NCBI GenBank assembly: GCA_035041965.1
Contig: JAPYMA010000131.1
Location: forward strand, 62,001 to 126,000
Direction of reading: 5' to 3'
Source: Anisakis pegreffii
Taxonomy: Eukaryota; Nematoda; Chromadorea; Rhabditida; Anisakidae
DNA length: 64,000 nucleotides
The notes below the pieces were generated by a model. That model ran no database searches and had not been told where the DNA came from. It saw nothing but the letters and a program-made list of their open reading frames with translations. The stretch's first letter is position 1. The number at the start of each line of letters is the position of its first letter. Shown here piece after piece: positions 13,401 through 28,364 of the stretch. A program made the position numbers and the translations under genes.

Positions 13401-16400
13401 AGGAAAGGAGTTGTCGTCGGAAATGGAAAATATCGTGTCAAGCTACTCCTGGCACATTCATAACACTGCTCAAGCATTGCGTCATACATTTGGATTTCTT
13501 AGTTTTTTTCGTTCTTTGTTGATATTTAAAAGCTTTTCAGTCCTTAGTGCTTTATGTCAGTTGAAATTTGGGTTTACTTGATACAATTTAGACTGACGAA
13601 AAAAACCCGAGTGGTACTAGGCTGTACAACGAAACAACTAATTTTGTTAGTTTTTTTTGGATTCGTCCAATTCCTTGGAGTGCTGAAAACGCCTCATAAT
13701 ACAACTATGAAGCAGTGAACGTTTCGAAATCCACGATTGTTCCCAATGTTCTCATATCCAACTTCTATCAGCATTTGTTCATACAGAGTCAAAATCAAGT
13801 CAGTACAAATTGAAACGTATTTCGCGGCTTTCGTTGTTTCCTAACAATGAAGCACTCAAAAGTTGTGACATCACTTTCGTTTGCTATAAATCTGACATAC
13901 AATCAACAAACCATTCCAACAATGCTCACATAACTTTATGGATCATTCGTTCCATTTTCAATGAAACTATTTGTTGTTGGGCGAATGATTATTCCATCAA
14001 CAGAGCACAAATGCAATCTGTTTACTTCTGCTTAGATGGATCAGCGAACAAATTTTTGATCACTTCAAACGGAACAGTACAATTTTTGTGTATGAGTTGA
14101 AGTTATTAGATTATAGCACGACACTTTTTGTGGTGTTTGTTGTTCATTGACGTTGAGAATAACAACTGATCCGTTGCGATTTGAACAGTGTTGAGTGATT
14201 TATTAGCATTCTGTTATTGTTGCTCCAATACGTATAGTTTATTTTCCATTTGGTTTATGTTTCGTGGAATCTCTATCTGATTAGGCATATAAGTATTCAT
14301 CGGAAAACAAATTCGAAGTGTTTCAAGTCTGTGAAAAGAATGTTTTGTTAAGGATTTTGGATACCTCACTAGGCGAAATCGTCTTTTGCATGATAATAAG
14401 TGCGGGTTTGTAAAGAAAGCCGGGTGTTTGGATCGTTTTGTTTGTGCCTGAGACTAACTTGATAACTTCTTATGTGACATCCCAATCGTTTTCGTATTAT
14501 GTTTTGATTCAGCAGTGTAATCTAAGGAAGTGTTTTCATCATAATTTACATGTTGCTTTCATATTTATTGTATCCAGTATAATTGTTATTGTTACTATTC
14601 AGCACTAAAAATCTAATATGAGATATGTACAGAATCCTTTCCAGTCACCGTTGATTGTTTGAACGTGTTTTTTGATCGCTCACAAATTCACATCAGAATT
14701 TATGTTCCATTTCAACGAGAATTCGAAGTGTTAACATGTATTGAAAGCTTCGATGTGCGGTATTTTTCAGCATTTCGTTTTGAAAAAATGGCATTCGATC
14801 GAAAATTGTTTATGTCACATATGCATTTACTCACTGATTCTCGACGAAATCAAGTGAAATAACTTCCAGTCAACCAACCAACCGAAAAGTCATTTCGAAT
14901 ACGCGCTAATAATGACAAATCAAATCCTTTTATTCGGTGCTTTTCGCTCATCGCAATTTCCAACCACCAATTGAACGAATGGAATAGCTTCGATACGATA
15001 GATGATTTTCCTTAAATCAATTCTAAATAAACCGACAAATTGAAACGAATTGTAAACGGAGGTAAATCTCAGTTGATTCATTCGCCTTGCAAGTTGCACA
15101 TTCAAACAGCTGAACGTGAACGATGTTGAGGTGTTTTTCGTACTGCAAACTTCAAATGCTTTGCGTTGCGTTCACATGTATGGTGGGTGAATTATCGATG
15201 TTGTCTGTTCGATTAACACGATTCAATTCATCAGCTGAAATCTCTAGACAAATGTATTTTCAACAATCCTCTTGTATCACTGAAAAAAAAGTCTGTTGAA
15301 CTCAGAACATCTACTATCCGTCACTAGCAGTTATTCTTCATTTAAGCCTTGCAGTTGGTCCATTTTTTTCATTTGTATGTTTCATTTTCATGTTTTTCAG
15401 TTGCGCTCTTTTCGAATTGCTTTTTACATTATCTGTTTTCAACGTTTGGAAGTTATGTACGACATAATTTATTGTTCGTGTTTGTAGCGAAGTAATTAAA
15501 ACTGGAAATTGTCGCTGTTGTTGTTGTTTTCAACGAGTTCTGCATGAGTCAATCAGGTCGGAGCAATTGAGGATATCGGCGAACTCATTAAAACCACAAT
15601 TTAGAATATATTTTGATGACACCTGGATTGCTTTTTAAAGCGAAAACTGAATATTCTCATTAAGTTCGATAGTTCCCAATAAAATATGGAGAAATATTTA
15701 TGCCAAAATTATTTTCGTTCAGAATGCATTACGATTCAGTCATTTGAAAACGTTGAGGAAAATTTGATAAACTTGAATTTTTTGCTCAATCTGTCGAAAT
15801 TCTCTTTCATATTTAATGCAACAGATCATTGTTCTGATTACAGGTGTCTTATGGAAATGTTCGTCGTAACTGCTCATTATTTGATGGCGACGAATCGATT
15901 ATTTGATATCGTTAATTTAACTAATCCTTGAATAGATACATAAAATCGATCAAACATAATGGTTTTATATCTTTTCATTAATAGTCGTAAAATTTCGCTG
16001 CCCTGTGTGATCTCACCGTAAATTAGCGGAGTTGTTTGCGAACGATTGATAATTGCGATAGAAAAGAACACATTCTCATAATGCTGAAGTGAAGATGCGA
16101 TATGATATCTATTTGTGCATCAATAATAGTTGCTGGATTGCCCACCATGCATTGATCCTTTTACCTTACTTATGTTTCTTCTTTACGATTCTTTAACTTA
16201 GAAATCTCAAGTAATTTCCTCTGTCCATCTTTTTTCATTGTGCTAATGGTTTAGTTAGGGGAAGCATTTTCGCTTGTAATGTGAGATGTCAGTGGATGAC
16301 TTCATTGTGCACAAAAAAAAAGTTGTAATTTTTCAGTTTTTCAGTGAATTTCCCCACTGAATACAACGAACGAATGAACGAATGTGTACAGCAAACGGCT

Positions 16401-19400
16401 TACTTCATTTGAACTTATACTTGTTTTCGAGAGCCATTTTTGGTTTTTAGGATTAGTCGATAGTGGAGCGCATTCAGTGCAGATAGCAAAAAAAGACTGA
16501 ATGCAACCTAATAAATTTGACTAAAATTGATTCGGTTTTCCTCCACATTTCACAATTGTTCTCATTGGTAGGGAAAAACTTGTGGAAACCAATGAAATTT
16601 CAGTTGGTTTTTCACTCTGTTCCAATGCTTTCTTGTTGTATTTCTTATTCCACCATCAACAGTTAATCATAATAACGTCAAAAGACTTCCTTTCCACTGA
16701 AATCTTCCGCTGTCGACCCTCTTAATTTCAGTAAAAGATCGTTTTCCCCGTATTGTCAACATCCTTGCCGTTTTCCATCAAAACGATGAAGTACGATATG
16801 TTGTTTACGCTTGGTATTAGTATTCACTTGTGGGTTTTTCTCATCTGTATGGAATTAATCCGTTCGTTTCCTATCACCTCTCCGGTTTTGTGCTTCCTCC
16901 TTTCATTTTCCAACTCTTGGAATATTGTGTTTAACTTTGCTCTTAAACGCTTATGAGTATAAATCTTTGTGGTATTTTCAACGATGAAGGAGAATATTAT
17001 CGAATGAGTCGCTTTGTGAGATGGTTTCAGGGATGGCTCCATTTTGATTGAACTCGTCAATAAATATTTCATTTCCGATCGTTGCCATTAAACTGGTATT
17101 CTTGTTCAATGAAACAATTGCGTAAATGTAACTTGAATGATTTATGCAGTGAGTGCGTATAGCATGATTAGAGTAAACCAAAGAGCATTACTCGATGTTT
17201 GTGTGGTAGTGGTTAGTGCTTTTTCGTTCGTTATTAAGACAAAGATCAGTAATTGCTGATCGATGGAACTGTTGATGATCGCTGAGACTATCAATTCATC
17301 GAATTGCTGATCGATTTGATCAGTTGCAATCGATCACTTTTACAAATCTCAACATCGATATCGGTTTTCGGATCAGATCCTCTCATCATCAACCCTTTCT
17401 TCCTTCTTTCGCAACACAAAGTAATCATCAAAAAGTATCAATGTCAACACCACTAACAACAACACTACCGACCGTCATCAATCAGTAGCATTGTGAAAAG
17501 GTCATGGTGAAAAGGAGTTTGTTTGAGGTATGAGATGATGAAAGCAACTCAACGATTTTGTGTGAGAAACATTCGCGTTGAATGAAATTTGACATTTTGC
17601 CGTTATAATTGTTACATTACATAATAATTAGTTTTGAATGTGATGACGATTTTAGAAAGTGCATTTTGACGTAATTTATTGCGTTCTCTGTGTGCTGGTA
17701 TGGCAGCATTTCCGAGCTGGTTCGGAGTGAAGACAATTTTTTTCAGTGTTCTCTATTCGCCCCAACTTGTTCTCTTTTACGACGGGTAGTGTTTAGTGTT
17801 AGGAGGCGTAACTTCATGTGCGATCTCAGGCTCACCGTCAAACTCAGGCAACTTTGGTGTTTTGGATTTAGAATGATGCAGGTGGGATGTTCAAAATCTT
17901 TTACTGTTAAAAATGTCTACACGATAAAATGAGGAGGCATTTAGTCGATAGTTTCGTAATGATTTTGATTAACTGCAACATTCGGCAATGAAAACTCACT
18001 CAGCGATTTTTCTATTCAAGAATGTATTCGATTGTTTGAACGAAATTGATATCACTGAGCAACAACTGGAGTAGCAATTGCGCTTTAGTAGAAGTAATGA
18101 TTTGTTTTGAATTATCCAAACAATTACTGCATTTTTGTTCATGAATTCAGTAGATCTGCATGCATCTGTGTAATTTACGGTCGAATGGCACAATAACGTC
18201 TTTAACATAACAAGATACACAATCTTGCCTTCTTCTTCGTGTGAACTGAATCCGTACAGCACAATAGTGATAGGTCTTATCAACATTTCACTTTGTTCGC
18301 TTATCTCTTTTTTTATTCTTACGCTAAGCGTTATTTTTATTCGGCATTTGGATGAGGCATTCTTCTCGTGGGGAAAAATCGAATAAACATTTTTTTTCAT
18401 TTTGTCATTGGAAAAAGTCAAACATATGTCTAAAAGTACGTGGATGTCGAGAATTATCATTGTTATTTTTCTGAAATAATTGAGCGATTCGAAGACTTTA
18501 CAATGTTTTATAGTTATGACTTCAGTTTCAACTGTTCAACTGTTGAAGTACGTTTGCTCAAGGTCACTGTTTAAATTCTACGGGAATATGAATTCAGTTT
18601 TTAAAACAATTTAAAATCTTTGAAATCATTTTGTAACCAATACTTTTGTTAACCAGTCATACTTTTGCAGTAATCGAGTTTGAATTATCGATGGAATGAA
18701 TTCGTTTTATATCATGAAAAGGGATGAATCGAAGAGGTATTTGAATGTTCGTAATGAATATTAGTGATACGCATATTGATAATGATAACAGTAATGATAC
18801 ACATAACAATAGTGATAACTAGAATGATAACTTGCTCTCGTATCTGCTCATATTCGAGTTCGAATCTACTAATGGATTCATGAGGGTTATCTTAAATCTA
18901 GGCAAATATCCGTCTTGCGTCAGTTGTGTTCCACGGTATGTTCGTTCGTTCGTTCATTCCCTCATGTGCTGCTCGTTTGCTGACTTGAATGACCAACCTT
19001 GTGTTGTACTCGATATTGCTGCTGTTATTGTTGTTGTGCACATCTCAAGTCTCCAGCCCACACCTCAACATATCAATCAAATTCCTATCAAAATCACTCA
19101 AAACATACTTTGAACGATCCTTTATAATTCGATACATCCATTCAATCACAGCGATGAACCAACAAATCTGAGAGACAACAACGAGTAACAAATGGAATAT
19201 TCTCATGCAACATCTAATGAGTACCGTTATGCATGTGTTCACTTCCGGCTTATCTTCCTCAAGTCTTGCCATCAGTGCCACCTTTCCCATAAACTTTATG
19301 TACAGTCATATTTATTCATTTTGAAACGTTCGATCCAGTTCAGTTTGTGTGCATTATGACTAAAGTTTCCAAGCTCTTTACAAGCGCTTCGGAATTCGCC

Positions 19401-19575
19401 AACTGATTCAAGCGGAAATTGCCTGTAAATGAAAAATGAACGAAATGTTAACGGCTTATTCAGTTCACTCATTGCAATCATTTAAGTCCATTCTGTAATG
19501 ATTGACACTAGCACAGTTATGGAATTTAATTGGCTTTATTAATTTGTTGTCATTCAACTGAATGAATTGATAAAG

Positions 19576-19795
19576 TCGCGTGTTGGCATCGCATGTGGAC
19601 ATCGACACCGCAACGAAACTGCACATGACTTCGGTGCTAAATTTAATTGAAAAACAGATGCAAATGTATCTGATGAGGAATGGTTCGACGTGGATGGACG
19701 ATGTGATTCGCGGAAATGTTCGTTTGATTGCGTACGAAATGAAAAGCATCGAAAAAGATCGATTCATCAAAACTTGTTTTTCGACAATTTATTAA
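19576..19795 (+). other. Unidentified coding-like open frame
   Basis: This 72-codon open frame ends in TAA at 19793-19795. It could begin after an AG at 19574-19575 or at an internal ATG near 19625. Unlike the Phe/Cys-rich plus-strand frames around it, it encodes a Met-, Lys-, Glu- and Asp-containing helical-looking peptide, and about half of its codons end in G or C, above the local background. I recognise no domain. It could be a terminal exon of an unplaced gene or a chance frame; no convincing upstream exon was found. Confidence 0.25.
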
Positions 19796-20160
19796 TGTTG
19801 TGTGCATGTACGTATGAACAAACAGTTTAGTTTCACTCATTCATTTACTTTCTGTTTCATCGCAATAAACGCTATTGATTTTTCGCGTTAAGTTACTAGG
19901 AAAAAAAATTCGTCACTGAACACAATTTTTTGTTCACAATTAGTTAGTTCTTTTGATTAAGAAAACTGACGACTAAAATGACGATTCGCTTAGAATTTAT
20001 TGCCATTCTTCGTTCTGTTTCGTTTTCGATGCGAATTATTTTTGGATTATATGCGGCTTAAATTGGGTTTTTTAGTGGAATAATTGATGCATGCCTAATA
20101 CTAATTTGAATCACGAATCGACAAACGATTGAACTCACTTTCTGGTTTTCTCGATTTATA

Positions 20161-20200
20161 TCGTCTATTTGGTAGATTTATCATCTATTTGGTAGATTCG
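20161..20200 (+). repeat. Two-copy 20-bp tandem repeat
   Basis: Two adjacent 20-base units share the identical core TCTATTTGGTAGATT and match at 17 of 20 positions. A perfect 14-bp palindrome, AACTGGTACCAGTT, lies just downstream at 20212-20225. Confidence 0.85.
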
Positions 20201-23160
20201 AAACGGAAGAGAACTGGTACCAGTTTGTGAGAATCACGGAAACGGGATAGTTACTTTGCGAAAGAATTTAAAGCGTCCATGAATGACCACAAATAGTCAG
20301 TACTGGAAATGCAGTCAAGTATCTTTCATGATGTTATCCACGATTCGTTCAGCATCTATCCATGAATTTCACCACTTTGTGCTAAGATTACGCTTCGAAA
20401 AGTCAGTAACCTTCCCAAAATGATTGCATTTCGTAATTAATAGTTTGCGATCAGTCCCAAAAAGGTGTTCTGTTTCGGCATTTGTTAAAGCCTGCTGCTG
20501 TCATGAATTTTACTGCATCATCGATCAAACTCATGATCAAGTCACGTGTGCTGTTGAGAGGCAATCAACTCAAATGAAATAAATGGATATGTAAATATGA
20601 TTGTATTGGTGGGAGTAGTAGTGGATAAATATGCTATGATCATTGGTCAACGATGTTTGATCGTTAGAAGTACTGACCAATGGTGATATGTCGCAATAAA
20701 AAACTGATCTAAGGAAACATCATAACATAAGACCAGTGTCGTTAGTTGGTTAGATGAGGGCGTTTTGTTGAATATCATTGTGCTTGTTCATTTTGACGGA
20801 TATGCATTTGTATGGATTCATAACACACGAGGAAGATGTATAGGTAGACTGATATACACTGGTAGTATTTGTTGTGCAGAATTATGTGTTTCCGTATTAT
20901 TATGTGGTGTCATTATATTAGAGCCAGTCGGATAGAGTGATCCATCCGTAAAGAGACACTGTGGATGCATGAAACGTTCTTCATAACATCTGGATCATCA
21001 GTTATTAAATTTCGCGATTGCTTATTCAGCATTTAGTTGAGACGTGATGTCGCGTAGGTTTTGGTGTGAGATAAGAAAGCGCCATTAGGGTCTATTCTCT
21101 CTGGACTGCAGCGAATCTCAGCATTGAAAGATGTTGAAGATACTTAAGCAAGCCTCGGCCATGACCAGTTCAGACCGAAACTTAATCTTCAACAGTCTCA
21201 ACTTCTTCTGGTAATACTTCCATTGCGACATGATCGCACAAGCATGTTGTTCGTTTCTTTCATAATGATGTTTCATCGCATTATTTTGATGGTTTCGGAC
21301 GCTGCTTGTTTGTTCGAGAGGCCATACTAACCAAGTCGTCGTAATTAACGGATTTGAACGCTCGCCTCATTTCACGTTTCATCCACACCAAACGAAGCTA
21401 CCATATGTTCCATGTGTTCTCAGTCTGTAACTGACTGATCCTGTGATATCCGAAAATCTCATATTTAAGTTCCGTTTTTGAATTTTTGAACGGTTATTGC
21501 TTCATGTGGAAGCTGAGTTTATCGAAGTTGCATCGATATTCGGAAACTCATGAATAATTAAGATGTTGTCAGTGAAGCCAAAATTTCGTGCTATTGCGCA
21601 TTCCTACCAGCCATTTCTACCAGCCAATGGTTAAGTTCAGCTCTTTGCTGGATGTTTTCGATTCAACCTTGATGTTATTATGTTTTCATCTGTTCGAATA
21701 TACTTTCATCGAAAATATATGAGAATACTTTCGTAAGATCCACGAAACTTATTCATTGGTAGAAATAGACACAGAAGTATTGCGATTATTGCACGTATTT
21801 TAAAGTTTCACTTTTTTAGTGTCTTCCTAACAAAAGAGATTTTTCATTGATGTAAAAAAGAAAAGCACAACGCAAATAAATCAATCATGTGGAAGAGGAA
21901 ACAAATTTATATTTATGAATTTTCATAATTCACATATTGTTTTGATTACATTAAATATCAAACTGACATATATACATTCGTGCATATGTCATGATGATTT
22001 ACAATGCCAATATTACAGTCTCAAACATTCGTACTACGATAAATAATCCGTACGTATAACATTTTATTTGAAGATTTCAAGTTACCAACTAAATCATATT
22101 GCATCTCCTCTACATATTCAGTTTAGGTTATTCGGCATATTCACTTCATTTTACCTCTTAGAAACCATGACGATTCATTCATAGAGTTCGTAAAACTCGT
22201 GTTTTTATTTCCGATGTATATGGAGCGTCATACTGATGACACTCATTTACGTCTCTAAAGCACCAAAATAGCTCACTTTTTCCTTTCAGTTTCACTGTTT
22301 CCGTCCATCACATTTATATTCATCGAACATTTTATCAAATACTCAATCAATTTGAGGTGACGTTTCAAACAAAGTTTCGAGGTGAAGTTTCAGATAAATT
22401 TAAAAGTGTTTTGACTAAATCAATGCGTTATCTATTGATTCATTGCTCTATTCAATGATCGTTGATCGTATTACACAAAATTGGGAAAATGTTTCGTAGT
22501 GTATTTGACTAAAAGTTTTGTCTCCGAACAACTGCGTCATGTATGTGTGCATTGACTCGAAAACATTCAAAACTGAGAGTGCAGAGATCTGACTTCATAA
22601 CATTTAATTCGAACGATTCTGGTACCATTTCCGATGCTTTTTTGTTATCCTGGAATTGTTTCTGTCGAAATTGCGTGCTGCCGACTAATTTCGTCGACAT
22701 TTGATTAACCATTTGGGTGAGATAAAATATTCTGTTTGAGATACTTGTCCTTATGCTCGATGGTTTTTGATTTGGCAGTATTTCTTATAAGAGTTTGAAA
22801 ACTCATTTGCATAGTGTGATCATTTTCAATGTTCAATGTTCAACAACCATGTGAGATGTTCAATCGAGTATCATCATATCAAGCAGCCCCATCGCTGAAC
22901 ATTTGAAATATGATCGTTATGAAATATGTCAAGATACATAATACTTCAAAGTGTAATTTGTCATTTGCAAAATCCCTTGATGACGCCAGCTCTTTCGCGA
23001 ATATCCATCCATTCATCCTTGCAATGCTTATTATCCTCATGTGAAATTCATACGTTCACATTAGTCAATCTTTTTGAAAATATTTGTTTGCAATTTGAGA
23101 CTAATTGCTCGTAAGCGATTGATTGATAACGATTTCGCGATCGTTTTCCATATGTGCTGC

Positions 23161-23180
23161 AATAATTTTGCAAAATTATT
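23161..23180. repeat. Perfect 20-bp palindrome
   Basis: AATAATTTTG is followed directly by its reverse complement CAAAATTATT, with no spacer. It lies in AT-rich non-coding sequence. Confidence 0.9.
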
Positions 23181-26100
23181 TGTTGCTTTTGAACACCGTT
23201 GTCTGTCCTTGAAAAAAATTCTCCTCAGCATCTCTTCTCTTACTATCGAATAGATCAGATAAAATCATTTATGATAAGTGGAAATATTTTTTCGAAATAT
23301 TTGAAAGTTTTGGAAGTTGTTTTGTTGGCCATTATTTTTTTTGTTCGGCAACGCTATCTGTGGAACATACATTTCTTTTTTCGAATAATTTGACGATTGC
23401 AGTCATTGTCGTTGTTGCCCTGCGTTGTGATTTCGAAGATCACTTTTGTTCGTTGAACGAGTTTGCTTAGCAGTGTTTCGTCGATGACCTTTACTGAATA
23501 GAAGAGATCTCTTTGAATTGTCATCCGATCACAAGCATTTGCCATTAGAATGATTGATGATGCTTTTTTATCGCGTTATCTGTACTTGTCAAATTATTGA
23601 TGTCACTCAAATTTTAGCGATGTTTGATTTGTGGGCACATTTGAGAGTTCGGTTGTTATCGTGAACTCTGCGGATACGACGACATTCATATAACATCCAT
23701 TATACTGCATACATACAAATGTTTTTAGTTTGTCACATCGAAATGAGGTTACTTCATTATATGATAATATGTGTACTACAATATGAATTGATCTGAAATC
23801 ATATTTGCAAATTTATAAGTATTCTCTTACGTAAGCTTATTTCTAGGTATGCTATTATTAGAGCCTCTTCAAAAAACAAAAAAAGTTTCATTTCAACCAG
23901 CATTTGTTAAACAACCAATTCAGTCGATGATTTATATACTCTTAGGCATGTGTTTGTTCTCGATGATATATATTTGCATTGAATGCTTCTCACTTTTTTA
24001 AATATATTTATTGTTGATTGTTCACAGAGAGAAGCATTTTGTCGTTTAGCTCAACATTTCAGCGAAACTTAACTAACGTATCGGAAGTTGAAGTCGAGCT
24101 CAAGCGGAGTTTATTCCTCGCAAGAAGTTGATGCTTTGTAGTCATTTCTATTTTATGATATTCGAATACGTCATAATCGTTTCGAGAGGACGCCGCCGAC
24201 CTCAAAAGAAAACGACACTCAAAATAACACATAAACTTGAAAAGTTGTTGAGTTATGCATTTTCGATTAGGTAGTTCAAAACTAATCGAGTGTTCATTCA
24301 CAACACCACGAATCATATCTGCTGATCTGAGGAGCGGAGGATGAGATGAGGCTGTAATTTAGTGATAAAAATAGATGAGAGCATTGTGATGGAAGTGCTT
24401 TTTGTGTTACGTGCATTTTCAGTTCATTTTTAATGATTTCACCATCATGCAATCTCATCCATTCCACATTGCACGATAATTATTAGTGCTTCATCGCTCA
24501 CATATATTTGTTGATCTCTTTAGCTGCTGCACATATGTACGTGTTTTGAATTATTCAGTGGATTTTGGAAATTATTTCGCTTTCAGCGATTTGAAAATCG
24601 TTCGCTTTCTCAAAATTGTTCCACATTTCCAGTTCCACATTGAAAATGCTAACTTCCGCCCTTTTCCACAAAAATTGATGTGTACTTATTCTTCTTGAAA
24701 TATATTCCCCCGTCGAATGAACGAATCAAAAACACTCAAAAATCGCATTTTTCATCCATCTTAAGATTCATCGTTTGTTTCGCGATGAATGGTTGCGAGC
24801 TGAGATTGTTCTGCAAGAGCAATGCTTAAAAGAGAGGAGGGGGTTCGCGGTGCTAGCTTTCCGGAGTTCATTCGTATTCCATAGAAGTAGGAAACAAATT
24901 TGAAGTAGTTAAACGGACTTCGGCTTTGACAGCTTATTCTTCGCTGCACTCCAAATGAGAGACGAAACCGAATCCGGATCTTCCTAACGATTTTGGATTT
25001 GCTGCATATTTCGAGAGAACGGCGAGGCGGAAAACTGAGAATAGAGAACAGAAACGTGACAGAAGCGATTGCTTTTCGATAGTCGATTATTTATATTTTT
25101 ATTGTTTTTTGTCATTTTTCGTGATTTGTTTCTTTGTCGCGTAAAATTTCGCGAATTGAGTGTGATTTGATTGATGTACGTCACGAATTTGTAACGCTTA
25201 TCCATCATCATTACGTCGGCATCACCCAACAACCACCTCACCCCACAATACTAATACCAGTTCATCGCTGATGTCCTTTCGTTTAGCGACGACGATAACC
25301 AAAATTCGATAATAATAATGATGATTCGATCTGTGATCAATCAACCGTTATTCATTTGTTTAATTTGCTTTACAAATTGTGCATGTGTGCGTGACATCTG
25401 CATTATGAAGTTTTCATTTGTGAATTATTCGTTCGATTTCATCATTTTGTAATTGTTGAACTGTGATCGTTTTGATGGAAATTTTCGATAACTCTCACGA
25501 TCAGAGATTTTATCTGCAAATAATTGAGATTGTACGAAGTGATTGCTTCGTTCTGTGATTAGATAATATTATGAGAACTTTCTGGTTTTCGTTCAGTTCC
25601 ACTGAACACACTCACCAGATTTGTGAATTCATTAACCATTTGCATTTATGAAACAAATGAGTGTTATTCGTTGAGGAATTCATTTTGTCAATTAATCTGA
25701 TCGTTTCGAATTAGGATGAGCAATTTTTCCGATTGGTCGTGTTAGTCTTGCATGTCTCTACAATCGGTTTAAAAGATATTGAAGGTTTTTTTTAGTTGAC
25801 TGTAACGAAATCAGCAATTCAATTCTTCATGAGAAGTAGAAATTAATGATGATTCATTAGCGATTCCTTGCAAAGCAAGCAATCAAATTGATGGGTGGAT
25901 GAACAAACACATTATTGCATAATCAGCTGATCGATATTTTAATTTACATTGTTATATGTTTACTTAACGCTGAAACGTTCGTTGATACTAACATAATGCG
26001 TGCGTGACAGACTTAATTGTGAATTTGAAATTTCAGATGAACAATCGAAATTGGGCTGAATATATATTTATCTACTTACAACATATGATCATGGTTGTAC

Positions 26101-28364
26101 CTCGTTGTTATGGTGGACAATTCGCACTTGATTACATCGTATCGTATGATTATAGTGTATGATTATTGTATGACGATATTGTGACAATAATAGGATTGAT
26201 AACAAACGTTCTTTAGTTGTTTCTTGATACTTAAGTGTATTGCTTGCACGATTTCGAAACAAATTTCATATGCGTGGTTTCAGTCCTGCAAATTTTTCGT
26301 GCTGTTTTCGTCGTTATTTCACCATGTTTTTTTTCGAATATTTTGAAGTAGCGTTGGAATGCGCTTAGTTATTAACTACTTCGCATCGTCATTATCTGTT
26401 GGGTGTTGAAGTTGCTTTCACTTGAGATGTGAAAGAATATTCGGAAAAGTTCGTGGTGCAGTCAGTACTTAATTGATTCAGTTTTCGCATATATTATTAA
26501 TACGTCCACACATTAATGTTCCAGTTTCTTTCGTATTCTTCGAAATAATAGCACGAAGCACTTTAAGAAATGTGCGAATTCAAACTAATTGTATAAGAGT
26601 ATTTTCAGTTTCCATTTGAATTTTCTTATTGATTACATCAACTTATTTGAATCGCAATTGCAGTCCGTTTGCATCAATCATATTGCGTTGAAAATATTCG
26701 CTCAACATGCGTTCACTATCGTTTAGTGTACACATATTATTATAAGGCGAGTAGTTTTACAACTCCATGATCATTGCTTCAATGATTTAGATCAAAATTA
26801 TGAGAATGAATGAGAATTTCCTGCGCGCTAATATCGTTAGCTGTGTGGAAAGACGGAATGTGAAGTTGATGATAAGAGATTGGCATAAACTCGTTATTAC
26901 TGCTGCTCAAATTAGTAAACGTATAATTAAATTATTAGGATGCTCTTGAAGAAGAAAAGAAGGGAAAATGGAATGCGCAATATTTTGAACGGGAAAATTT
27001 GTTGTTTCATTTATTTCGGTGATGCTGTTAATGTGCAAAAACTGACAGCACATGTGCTGAAAATAGATTTTAGATTCTTTTAGTATTGTCATATTATTGT
27101 AAAACAACTTCGAGGAAATTTCAGTATAGACGTTTTCTATTGATATCAGAAGGTTTCAGCTGAGATTGTTCAATTTTTCCAACGATGTTACTAATTATGG
27201 CGCAGGTATGGTCGAAAAGATTTACCACATCATTTCATTCATATTTGATTTCAGTGATTGATTTGCTGGTCGTCACATCGCTTGGTTTGCATATCAATTT
27301 TATCACTACCAACGAGTGGTGGTGTGATTTTAATCTGATCTTTATTGTGTGTGGCGATAGCAATGTGAGTGTAATCAGCGTATTTGCATGCTATCAGTTG
27401 GTGTGCAACAATGCTCTTATCCGGGAATATTTTACATTGCAATCGCATTTAGAAATTATCAAATCGAAAATCGTTAATTTCACAAAGAAGTTTATCATCA
27501 GTAATATTGATCGTGCGTTTATCTTCGAAAATTTCATCTGCTTCATTGAATGCTTACAATTAGCATATTGAGCGATATTGATAAATTCTTCACTTTTCCA
27601 ATAACAAGTCAGTCAGTTGGAGGTGGAGGTTCTCCATTCGTATCGCCACAAGCGAAAGCAAATACTGCATTAGAGCGCGGTTTTTTCTCGATGATTTTTA
27701 AGCGTTAAAGTCAACTGTTTTTTGTCGAATTTTTTCATGAATTATAAATTGCGACTGATTTGTTGACTGTGTTTGAAATGTTCAATGTTCACTTAATATG
27801 TTCGTTGTTTTTTTGTTGTGTCGTCGCGTTGAGAGCAGCCGTTAACAAGAGCGACAGTATTTACACACTACAAAATTATCGAAATTGACATTCATTTGTC
27901 ATCTCAATTTCAAAATCGTTTCCCATTCAAAGAGCTTCTTTTCAGTAAAACTAATAAGTGCTGCGCATTCATCCACATATTTGTGCAATGAACATTTTTC
28001 AAATGGAACTTTTCTCCTAACTCAATGATTTATTTGTGTACGAATTGAGTTGAGAATAGTTTGTGGTGGAGGGAGGCACTTTACATCTGAAAATTTTATT
28101 GCATTATTAGATAATTTGTTACGTTTAATTGTTAGTGCGTTTAGATTGTTACGTTTAATGTGTGCTATTTGCTGCACAATGGATCGTTGTGTGAGGTTAG
28201 CGATTAATTGGCATGAATGAGTTAGTTCATTTTTATTGTGGCTTTCGGGTGTCCGTGGAATTCCGATCACACGAACATCACGTATTGCTGCCTACTCTTT
28301 GAACGATTCTCAAACACGTTATATTCTTCGAGTAATGCTCTACTTTAGTTTAAATGTTTCGCAA

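Noticed and set aside
17996..18460. 154-codon minus-strand open frame, the longest there
   Set aside because: No family motif or splice context; its Lys/Ser/Asn-rich composition is what the A-rich minus strand would give by chance.
20280..21600. Slightly GC-richer block suspected of being a retroelement relic
   Set aside because: No ordered reverse-transcriptase, integrase or transposase motifs found on either strand.
27185..27571. 128-codon plus-strand frame
   Set aside because: Phe/Ile-rich with no domain or splice context; typical of T-rich non-coding sequence here.
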